Shown: one piece after another, positions 50,687-60,328 of the stretch
Layout: each line of letters starts with the position of its first letter
Numbering within the stretch: position 1 is the first letter of the stretch
Source of the DNA: Zygnema cylindricum
Lineage: Eukaryota; Streptophyta; Zygnematophyceae; Zygnematales; Zygnemataceae
Reading direction: 5' to 3'
Assembly (NCBI GenBank): GCA_037447655.1
Contig: JBBHKE010000012.1
Coordinates: 54,400 to 118,399, forward strand
Length of the DNA: 64,000 nucleotides
The notes under the pieces: model-generated
What the model was told of the DNA's origin: nothing
The model's database searches: none
The model's input: only the letters and a program-made list of their open reading frames with translations
Program-made: the position numbers and the translations under genes

Positions 50687-52880
50687 ATGCCCACGGATTG
50701 GGATAACTTACATTATCCATCCGGATCTACCCGCGGCGGGAAAGTTTTACGTCCACCGCAGTTAGATCTTTCTAGTTTACACAAGTCTACGGAGGCACCT
50801 GTTTTGGTTGCGGCCCCTAGACCTCCGTCAGTTATGTCATTATTGACCACAGTAGGCTTCCTCTTCAAAGGGGGGCATAGGGAAGATGCATTTTTGCTTT
50901 TCGAGATTGAAGGACACCATGTCTTTATCCCATTTTTGTATGCTTTATAATACCGAAATGTGTGACTTAGCATTTCGTTATCAAGATCGATTTGATCTTC
51001 GTGTAGCATTCTCTCTTCTCGGTGGATAACTCAGAGGGTCGAACCTTACATTGTATTCTCGCAAGTATGATGCTCTACTTGCGATGATTGAATTTTCCCC
51101 TCTTTTTGTTGGTGCACCAGAGGTCATAGGACAAGCGGGTATTCCGTTCCAGGCCGCTTTTCCTGAGGTATTAGATGCCCATGGTATTGTCTTTATTCCC
51201 GCAATCCCACAAATTCCTCGGCAATATGCCGTGGCCACTCGTGCTGCTGTACCAACACGACCAGGGATGATAATTTCGTTGCGGGATCCACTTTCTGTTA
51301 TGTTTGATTTCTTAGAAGCCGAGTATCGGATGTCAAACCCCGATCAGGTGAAAGAATTGATGAATTTCACGCGTAAACTAGGTGAAACCGCCCCTGCTTT
51401 ATGTGCTCGCATGGAGACTCTGCGAGAAGCTTTACCGGACCTAATGTTTGATGCGGAAGCTGTTCAAAAATTTGTTGGACTATTTCCAGATCAATCCAAA
51501 CGTTTTATACAAAGTCATCTCACTTGGATGATTTCCCTGTCCCCACCTCCTCATCCCTTCCCCTCCCACCACCCTGGCCCAACCACACGCTTCCATGGGA
51601 AACCCGTTTTACGACCGATGCCCACAAACCACATGTGCCCGCATGTGCCCGTAATGACATGCCCATTGCAACCAGCAGCAGCACTCCATTTTATTCTTAT
51701 TTAGATTGCATTCTGCTTTTCTGCCCCTACCGAGAGACAGAAAGAGGCAATTTCTTAAGATCTCGCAGAGGGAAAGCACGGGCATTCTAATGGCCGCCGC
51801 GATGAAGGAACATTCGCTTCATGGTCAAATGAAACCCCCTGGAGGAAGACGTTACATGCATCTTACAATCCTCCGAGATTATATTGTCCAACAACGAGCA
51901 GCTACTTTTGACAAGGGCTCGCCTGATCACAATCATGACGGTAAATTACAAAATTCCGGTCTTCCAGTTTTTTTCGAGAGAGAATCTCTCTCTCCTCGAC
52001 CAGACACAACTTCCTCAATTGTGGCTGAAGCTCTCACTATCTTGGATAGTACCATACATGATGCACATCGAGTGAAGGAACGGCTAAGCATCCTTTCTAC
52101 CATTGTTGACGAAGTTCCTAGTGTCTCTCCATTTCCTAATGAGGTTCCCAAAGCCTCTCCCCTTGTTGATGAGTTGGCTGTAGTGCCGCTTTGATGGCGT
52201 TGCAGCTGAACCATAGTCTTTCAGTTATTCAGCCGGTTACCGTAGATGAGCCCCGTGACCTTGATCCTCACATCAGTTTCCTGGACAATTGTCAAAAGTC
52301 CTTCTGCGTTAATGGTGTTGCTCCTTCTCTCCCTCTCATGGACACCGGAGCCAAACCCGTGATCCTCGGATCCGGATTTGCGCTCAAGCTTGGTCTGACC
52401 GCAGAACAAGCTTCAAGCCACGGCTACGCGGCTTCTCACTTCAACCGGTACCATGGAGTCGGTGCTTGGAATCACCAAGGACCCGCTCATCTTTCGATTC
52501 CAGAATGGAACCGATGGTGAGTCCGTGGAGGTTTTTGTCCGAGCATTGGTCACCAAATGCAACGACTACGAATGCTTAGTGGGACAGGATGTTATCTTCC
52601 GAAATTGTGGAGGAGTAGATATGCATGTTCAGACCATCTCTTACCGTCCCTCTAATTTTCCGAGACACAAAATTTGCCTCCCTCTTGTCTTTGCTCGCAA
52701 GCTGTTGCCCACTATGGCACATTTGGCTTTCGCTCTCCCTGCATTTTCCAGCATCGACCTTCGAGATAGTTTAGTGAGCTTGGTTTTCTCCTCGACTCTG
52801 GTCATCTCTTGGATACCGTCGACACCGAGGTCTTTCCACACATTCTCCACGTGGTGGATTGCGATACTAATGGGATGTTG
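50687..52880 (+). pseudogene. Gypsy-P gag and protease, broken
   Basis: Starts at MPTDWDN. It continues in a second frame with MCDLAFRYQDRFDL, then MSNPDQVKELMNF and LREALPDLMFDAEAVQKFVG (51051-51530). The knuckle region is lost. The protease motif LPLMDTGAKPVILGS lies near 52335, then YECLVGQDVIFRNCGGVDMH. The sequence is cut off before methyltransferase motif I and joins the PHD remnant. Confidence 0.85.
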
Positions 52881-53020
52881 AGTTTGCAGAGGGTTTATAC
52901 ATGTACATGTGGTGATCAAGGGTTCCACATGGAGTGCCTCTCTCCTCCAATATCTTTCAACCCTGCTGACATTTGCTGCTGTTCCAGGCCCTCTGCTGTG
53001 CTGACCAGCCCCTCTACAAG
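52855..53020 (+). pseudogene. PHD finger remnant of Gypsy-P
   Basis: A frame with VDCDTNGMLSLQRVYTCTCG followed by GFHMECLSPP and CCCSRP is collinear with the Gypsy-M PHD (MLLCDYCNPGFHIECL). The first Cys pair and the Trp are lost. Confidence 0.7.
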
Positions 53021-53040
53021 CTAAGAAGCTGGGGGGGGGG

Positions 53041-53231
53041 AATTTTTGGGTCCACTTCACTCAAGGGAAGTATTCTTCCCTTTCTCTCTTTGGGTCATTT
53101 TCACCTTTATTCCTTCTCTTGGAGTATATATTTTTTGGCATTTCATATTTATTTTCGTTGTTATATATGTTTGTGAGCATGACTTTGCCGGTTTTCATGC
53201 ATGTTTGCTTGCTTGTCTCTCATACACAACA
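53041..53231 (+). repeat. Gypsy-P repeat B1 (191 bp)
   Basis: Starts AATTTTTGGGTCCAC right after the run of ten G and ends ATACACAACA. It matches B2 at 55630-55820. Confidence 0.9.
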
Positions 53232-53233
53232 GC

Positions 53234-55629
53234 TGTCATGCCGCATAGTGTCTGCTGCTAGCGAGCACGTTATCATGCACGCACGCACAGTATTCCTCAC
53301 GCACGTGCGGTATATCTCACGCACGCGCTGTATTTCTCACGCACGCGCGGAATTATGCACGCACGCACGGTATTTTATATACACGCTTCGTTTAAGGCAC
53401 GCGCGCGCGGTTTCATGCATGTACGCACGGTTTTATGCATGCATGCATGATTTTGGCACGCGCGCATAATTTTCGTTCACACGTGCGCTTTCACGCCGGT
53501 TCATCTATTTATATGTTTCGTTGAAACGTACTAATTTCGTGCTAGACGTTTCGTTTCGTACGCAAGTACACACTTTTGGAGTATTTCGTGCGATACCTTC
53601 TATTTCGTGCTTAAGTACTACGTTTCGAAGTATGGACGTGGAGTATCGTTTGGAGGCGAATCGCGATTTCCGAGCGACGCTTCGATACACCATTTATTTA
53701 TTTATTTAAGTCACGAACCCATGTAGGTTCGCGCACACATGTAGTTAGGGAGGGTTTTTACCCTCGGACGGTGGATTTTGTCAAACGTATGGCAGACGAT
53801 GTTGGCCGCCTGTTGGCCAACATCTTAAGTAGTGAAATTTTATAGGCTCCATTGCCCACAGAATTCGCAGATCCAAAAGAAGCTAATCTTGATAGTGCCG
53901 CCTCCAAGTTGATATAAACCCAAATGAATGATCCCTTGACAATCAGAACCCCAATACACCTTCACCCGTGTGAAGACAAGACCTTCTGTGTGCTCAATTC
54001 CACCACAGAATGCAAAGCTTGAATATGTGTTTTGAACAATATTCCCCACTTTGACTTTCCCACTGAATAAGTGCCACCCTGGCACGCAAAGACTCTGACC
54101 TACTACACCCTTGTGTAGCTTGGACTCCCCTGAGTCCGCAGCAAAAAGAATCACTGAATTTGCTCACCCGAGCAGTAAGTTATGGCTGGTCAAAGATGAC
54201 CTTTATAATTACAAGCTCTCTTAGAGAGAGGTACCTAAATATCACTAAGTCTTGGTCTACCTACTCACGACTACCTACTACTAAACCCTAGTCCAATAGG
54301 AACACTATATAGTACAAGAAGGTACAATAGGAGATGTACTTATTGTACGGCCATTGTACGTTATGGTCTTCAAGGTGACACCTGTGAAATCGGGAGCCAT
54401 GGTTCCTCCTCCCATCTTCTCCGGTATCAAATAATGTGGCGCCACGTGGCACCGCGTGACGCTATCTCCAAATGCCGCCAAAAGCTCACTTTGCGTGGCG
54501 GCTACAATGGCGGCCTTCCGATCAAAACATATTTTACACGGTTCAGATTCGCGTACATGCATGAATTGCTCCTTTTCGTTAGTCTGTCGTTAATTAGCTG
54601 TTGAGTTGACGTTTGTATATTTTTGAAACCCGTAACGTGTATCGTTTCATCAACGCCTTATAGGATAAGGCATACTTCTTCAAATATAACCATAAATCAG
54701 GGTTCAAATCCGGTTTAGGGCAGTCTTTGGTTATTTGTTAGTTAGTTAGAATTCTCTTCTTGTACATTTATAATTAATTACTGTACCCTACAAATGCCAT
54801 CGTTGACTCTAAGCTATAGGCTAAAGCTAATGTCTATTATAGCATGTTGGTACCAGGATGAAATCCTGATTCCGGCATATCCATTTTGGTACAAACTACG
54901 ATTAGCCTATCCTCTTTAGACAGCCATGGCTCTAGCTCTCTCTCTGGTCTTCAGTGACTGCAACAAGTATGGGGACCGGAGAGATTTGAGCGAGAAGCAG
55001 GTTGCCTTTGCTGACTTACTCTATTTATTTTTCTAATACAGACCTAGAAAATACATAAATTTCAACAAGTAGTTTCATGCATGTAAAGTAGACTAGACGT
55101 AGGCTAATTTTGCTTAGGCCTAGCGTAGCTCTTGCTTAGCCTAATTCTCAGACTTAGAGAATTTAGCTTTTGGACAAGAATTTTCTCTTGGCGGCGGAGC
55201 TTTTCTCTTGCTCTCTCTCTCACCGATTGCCCACGTGTCTTTCTTCTCCTTGCTAGCTAGCTGTAGAGGTTAGATAGAGTAAGACTATTCTCCTTGTTTT
55301 TCTGCACTCTTTTTTAATCCACACGGCCTCAGGCCACGTTCGGAAGGTTTCCCTCCAAAGTTTGTCTTTTGGTGGAAGTGTGGAATTGGAGATCGTGGGG
55401 GAGCACATCTGGACCTTGCTGTGCCTTCCTCAAGCAGCTTGACGGTTTGGTTGTGTGTTTGTGTCTTGTTTATATTTCGGCTGGCTTGGAATAAGTGTAT
55501 TTTTGATTGGAATTGGATTTTCCCTTGTTCCGGTTGGAATATTTCTTGCTTGCTGTCGTAACGCGATAACTTTAGTAGGGAATGTGATAAAGACCAGAGA
55601 GCCTAGTGGCTACCTCTTGGCTTAGCATT
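53234..55629 (+). repeat. Gypsy-P repeat A2, interrupted by a solo LTR
   Basis: Matches A1: first part 53234-53832, second part 55068-55629, including the self-complementary segment near 55155-55180. The interruption is the solo LTR at 53833-55067. Confidence 0.9.
53833..55067 (-). mobile_element. Solo LTR of a Copia-2-related family in Gypsy-P A2
   Basis: 1235 bp, TG...CA ends, 5-bp duplication AGTAG at 53828-53832 and 55068-55072. It shares with the Copia-2 LTR the stretches GCAGTAAGTTATGG and GCAAAAAGAATC, and the GCCATGGCTCTAGCT region. It was inserted after Gypsy-P. Confidence 0.95.
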
Positions 55630-55820
55630 AATTATTGGGTCCACTTCACTCGAGGGGAGTATTCTTCCCCTTCTCTCTTTGGGTCATTTTCACCTTTATT
55701 CCTTCTCTTGGAGTATATTTTTTTTGGAATTTCATATTTATTTTCGTTGTTATATATGTTTGTGAGCATGTCTTTGCTGGTTTTGATGCATGTTTGCTTG
55801 CTTGTCTCTCATTCACGACA
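55630..55820 (+). repeat. Gypsy-P repeat B2 (191 bp, 3' terminal)
   Basis: Second copy of B1, ending TTCACGACA at the target duplication. The Gypsy-M 3' end is the same (CACGACA). Confidence 0.9.
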
Positions 55821-56279
55821 ATTTTGAGAAGGCTATGAATATTTTTGCAAAACAAGCAAAAAAAGGTAGGAATAAAAGGATCATCACATTGACAAAGAAA
55901 AAGGCAACACGAAAAATGTTAGAAAATTTTGAAAAGATGAATAAAATGAGAATTGGTACTCTTCTAAAATTCAGACAAAAATAAGAAGGTAGAGAGACAA
56001 ATTTGGAAAACATTGAAAGAGATAATCTAGAGTTAGGGGAGTTAGAATTTACAACGAGTATTCTCTATAGACACATTTATTTGATTCTAATTCATTATAT
56101 AAACTGCACGAGGCATGCTATTGCAGCAGTCATAGGAGGTTTGAGCATATGTCAACAAAAACCGAAAAAGACAGACTGGAAATGGGCGATAAAAGTCTTA
56201 AGGTATTTAGGTGCTTCTAGTATGGTTGTAAGGATACTTGTGGATTAAGTAGCTTAGAGAGTCTAAAGCTTTAGGGGAG
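55821..56279 (+). pseudogene. Copia-3 RT/RNase H tail and polypurine tract
   Basis: Encodes KKATRKMLENFEKMNKMRIG and INCTRHAIAAVIGGL, then KWAIKVLRYLGAS, collinear with copia RNase H. AAAGCTTTAGGGGAG (56265-56279) is the purine tract before the 3' LTR. Confidence 0.78.
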
Positions 56280-57121
56280 TGTTGTTTTTGAAAACTTTAG
56301 TCCTCTCTATATTTTGTGAGAGGAAGTCTCAAGACTTATAAATATTTTCAGCGTTTCAAAATTAGTGTACCTTAACAATCTAGACTGTACAAAATTAAGG
56401 AGTTCACATCAAACGACTCCTAAGTAAAAGGAAGATTACGAAATGGCGCGCACGACCTAACTATGACATATCGTCCAATTGACAAGATCGGAACGACAAA
56501 GATTTTCCAAAATCTGAAAGTTGACCACTATGATGCGGCGGATTTCGTCAGGTATAAAGTTTCAATGTCGCTAATAACTTTGTGGAAACGGGAGTTTGTC
56601 TTCACGTGTATTTTTTTATTAGTGTGTACAGTTAGTAAAAGACTTACGTAGACAATTGAGGTTTGTCCTATTGTACGGAACAGTAGACAAACCATTGACT
56701 AATTTAACGTACATCAGGTACATAAACATATTACTTTAGAGTAAGGTTAGAAAGTACCGAAACACTCTTTTCAGCGTTGTGATTGACTACGTAGTTAGTA
56801 GTAGAATTTATTAGTATATATTCTAGGACTTAGTGATTCTCATGTATTCCTTGTACAAGGTTACAAATGGCACATTTTGTACATTTTAAGGGATATTCTT
56901 TGGATTATATCTCTTGGTTTAATAAGGAGTTTTGCTTGAAACTTTGTGAGTTGTCACCACACATGGTAAGCTGTATTCTCTTATAGTTTGGGGCCATTTG
57001 GCCATATTGACTGCTTTAAGCAGTGGGTCAAAGTCGGTATCTTGAGTGTTTCCTCTTTTGGTTCTGTGATGGCTTGTGATTTAGTGGCAGTTGGTGCTAC
57101 TACGGTTGTCATAGAATAACA
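56280..57121 (+). repeat. Copia-3 3' LTR (842 bp)
   Basis: Starts TGTTGTTTTTG after the purine tract and ends AGAATAACA. Confidence 0.88.
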
Positions 57122-59279
57122 GGTTACACTAATCATGAAACTCCCAGATGAGTACGAAGACATCATTTACCGTATGCAGGGAATGGATGTCTCCTCATGG
57201 ACTTGGAGCATTATCATGGGGATAATTTTTGTGAGGAAAAACACTTTGGAGCTTCGTAGGGGAAGTGAGAGGGTGACTCCATTTACAGCTGGTGGTGACT
57301 AGCGAAACCGTAATGAGAGGAAGAGAGACAAAGGTAAACCTTATCAAAGCTTTGATGGAAAGTGAGGGAGAGGAATAGAAAGGGAAACTTTGAAAAAAAA
57401 GGTTTGCTTCTTTTCTAGGGAACCGCGTCACTATATGGAGGAGTGTCGTTATTTGGAAGAACTTAGAAGGTAGAATGTGAATGAAGAGGAAAAAGGAGAA
57501 GATGAGAAAGAGGATGAGGAAATCTTGGAGCTTCTTCACATCGGTAGAATAGAGAAGAGAGAAAAGTACACAGAAATTCCACGAAGATAACAGTGTGCTT
57601 TTGGAGGTATAAGGGAAGTAAAGGGAAGAAAGGTCCTTGAGGGAGTTAGACATGATTTGGATATCAAGGAATGTAAAAAGTATGGCTTAGAAAAGAGTAA
57701 GTCAAATCTAGGATCCATTATTGAAAAAGGGAAAAATATAAATAATGAGGATAATTTTGTAGATATTTTGGAAACATAAAACTGGTCGGAAAGGGAGAAT
57801 TTAACGGATTATGAGGATAAGGGAGAAGTGAAACTAGAAAACGGTTTTAAAGGATAACGGAGAAGGTGAATATTTAATGAAAGGTTTAGGGGAGGAGAAA
57901 TATTTATTGGGAATAAATTTAGAAAGTGAGAGTGGAAAGAAATCCATGGGAGAGAGTGAGGAAAGTTTATTTTTTGGGGGTAATGGGTTTGACATCATTG
58001 AAGGGAGTGATGGCATTTATGAAGGTGAGCCTGTAAAAGGGTTAGCACCTGGGTGTGTGTTCCAGATTGGAGATGGGGCTGGCTATTTGAATTGCAAGAG
58101 GGAAATTGGATTTAGTGTGGATGGAAAAGAGATGAGGCGGATAAAATCTTTGCTTGGATTTATAAAAAGTGGGATGCTAAATAAAATGTGTGATGCAATT
58201 ATTATTTTGGTTCATCTAATGCACTGTTTCAAATACGAGAGTATTTTTTTAAATTTTTATGAAAAGAAAAGAAAAAAAAAATATTTGTATATAAAAAGAG
58301 AAAAAGGGAGAGAGTGTTTGTTTATTTGTGTGAGGGAGTCGTAAAGAAAATAGACTAGAAAATAAGGGGAGTGTTGATATTTGAGCATTTTCTAGGTTTG
58401 TATTATGATAGGAAAAAGGTAGAGGCAGTCTACCTCTAACTCCTTTCTCTAAGCCCCTACACTTGTTCTAGTCACTAAAGGCTGGATAGGGAGATAGAGC
58501 CATGGTTGCCTAAAGCTTTCTAGAGAGACAGGTAGTAGAAAATAGATAGGTTTACCAAAATTATTGACGGACGCAGGAATTGATCCTAGTACCTGTTGTC
58601 CGTCAAAGTAGCCGTTAGCTTTGTCTGTTAAGTCTAAGACCAGTGCTAGGATATATAAGGTAAAATAAATATATATATATAGTTACACGTAGACTAATTC
58701 GTTTAACGGGAAATAGATACGTAGTGCATTGGTAGAGTGCTCTATAGTAGGGAACACGGTAGGTGACGAAACCGATACCGCGCATTTGTTTCGATAGCGA
58801 AACAAATAGCGCACATCAATTTTCAACGGCTACAATTGAAATACAGTTCTAATCAGACGGCCGCGATAGCTACCGAGATCGCGAAATAGGTTTTTGGTGG
58901 TTTGCGATAACCGCCAAGTCAATTGACACGTGGCACAAACACATTGGCTTGCGGCATATCCGGGGATTATTGAACGAGTCAGCATATGGCACGTGTCGAC
59001 TTTTTGGCCATGTCGTACGATGGCCGTACAAAAGGTACACCGACACCTGTACCTTTATGTACTGTACAATAATGCGATTGGTCCGTACTTCAGTACTAGG
59101 GGGTTTAGAGAGGTGTTTTAGGACTTATAATATTTTGGTAGGTATCCACCTCCCTCCGAAAGAGCATCTGTATAAATCGGCAAACTTTGCCATTTAATAT
59201 CAACTCATTTTGTAGACCAATTTCAGTGATTCTTTTTGTTGCGCACTAAGGGGAGTCTACGCTACACATGGATGTAGTT
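57122..59279 (+). mobile_element. Copia-4 remnant: gag end, short pol start and 3' LTR
   Basis: 57135-57300 encodes MKLPDEYEDIIYRMQGMDV, matching Copia-2 gag (LLMKLPDEFVNIVYRVQDL). A decayed knuckle CFFSREPRHYMEEC (second Cys lost) is near 57405, and IPRR-QCAFGG with an internal stop near 57580. Most of pol is gone; 57877-58344 is an open frame I cannot assign. The purine tract is at 58360-58371. The LTR begins TGTTGATATTTGAGC at 58372 and is cut by Copia-2 at 59279. Confidence 0.75.
58372..59279 (+). repeat. Copia-4 3' LTR, truncated by Copia-2 insertion
   Basis: Related to the Copia-2 LTR (AGGCAGTCTAC, AGAGCCATGG, and a late GATTCTTTTTG word) but a different subfamily. It stops at the TGTAGAAAC start of Copia-2. 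Confidence 0.75.
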
Positions 59280-60328
59280 TGTAGAAACTAATGGTTTTAT
59301 TTGTATTTTCTAGGTCTGAAAAGAAATATAGAAGTCGAGGCAGTCTATCTCTAACTTCTCTCTCCAACTCTCAAACTTGTCGCAGTCACTGAGAAATTGG
59401 AGAGGAAGCTAGAGCCATGGCTACCTTGGCTATCCTGAGGTTTACGGGAATTTTATATTAGGGTTTATTTATTTAGTTAAAAGGTATGTGCCGGCGGTTG
59501 GATTTGATCCTTGTACCTACCGGCCGGCAAACAGGAAATAGCCTGTAGCCTTAGCCGTTAAGTCTAGCCGTAGTATTACGTAACATGTAGTTTGATATTT
59601 ATTTAAATGATTATACGTGCGATAAATCATTTAACTGAAATGAATTACGGGATACATAGATCCAGTAATATATAATGTACGAATTACGGTACGGACAAAA
59701 ATCAATACCGCGCATTTGTTTCGTAAGTGAAACAAATACCACGCATGTATTTATTACGGCTACGATTAAATACGAATTTAATCGGACGGCCGGGATTAGC
59801 GCCGAGATCGCGGAGGAAGATTTTGGCGGTTTGTGGCCATCGCCACATCGGATGACGCGTGGCGAAATTCCGATGGATTGTGGAATCTCCGGAGATTATG
59901 GCACCGAATCCGGATTTGACATGTGTCGACATTTTGCCCATGTCGTACAATGTCCGTACCTAAAGTACACCGGCAGCTGTACTTTTTCGTACGGAACTCA
60001 ATTCTGATTGGTTCCGTACATCAGTAGATAGACTCTGTGAGAGAGATAGGACTTAGAAAAATTAGAAGATAGGACCCCCTCTCCCAGAGAGCTTCTGTAC
60101 AAATGGTCAACTTTGACCCTCCATAACTTACTGCTCAGGGGAGCAAATTCAGAGATTCTTTTTGCTACCTACTCAGGGGAGTCTTGCCTTTACAGAAGTG
60201 CAGGTGGTCAGGGTTTTTGTCTGCCAGGGTGGCAGTTATTTTTGCTGGAACAAAAAGGGGTCAGGATTATCTTAGAGGCTTCTTGGAAACTGTCTTCTCT
60301 GAGGACTTATGGAGGTCTCAGAGTTTCA
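59280..60328 (+). repeat. Copia-2 5' LTR (1049 bp)
   Basis: Starts TGTAGAAACTAATGG and ends CAGAGTTTCA. It is matched in full by the solo LTR at 36529-37632. Confidence 0.93.

Larger units (their letters stand above)
47898..55820 (+). mobile_element. Gypsy-P: internally deleted relative of Gypsy-M, with split direct repeats
   Basis: Order: A1 (47898-49033), primer site, leader, gag (50687 to about 51530), protease (52320-52640), PHD remnant (52858-53010), G run (53031-53040), B1 (53041-53231), GC, A2 (53234-55629, interrupted by a solo LTR), B2 (55630-55820). Ends are TG and CA. ATTT flanks both sides (47894-47897 and 55821-55824); the identity extends by one base each way, so the duplication is 4-5 bp. 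Methyltransferase, RT, RNase H and integrase are absent, so it is non-autonomous. It is inserted in Copia-3. Confidence 0.87.
44648..57121 (+). mobile_element. Copia-3: decayed Ty1/copia element split by Gypsy-P
   Basis: The 5' LTR remnant (44648-45417) and 3' LTR (56280-57121) are direct repeats. Between them lie gag fragments, an integrase frame (46429-47724), the start of RT (to about 47830), Gypsy-P, and an RNase H fragment (55821-56247). The RT core is missing; because the gypsy target duplication is intact, that deletion came first. Confidence 0.85.

Noticed and set aside
53234-55629. A2 as the complete conventional 3' LTR with B2 as unrelated flank
   Set aside because: B2 matches B1, ends in CA at the target duplication, and the same ending is seen in Gypsy-M.
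57877-58344. 155-residue frame as a host gene
   Set aside because: It lies between Copia-4 pol fragments and the Copia-4 purine tract; no domain recognised. Kept only as part of the remnant.
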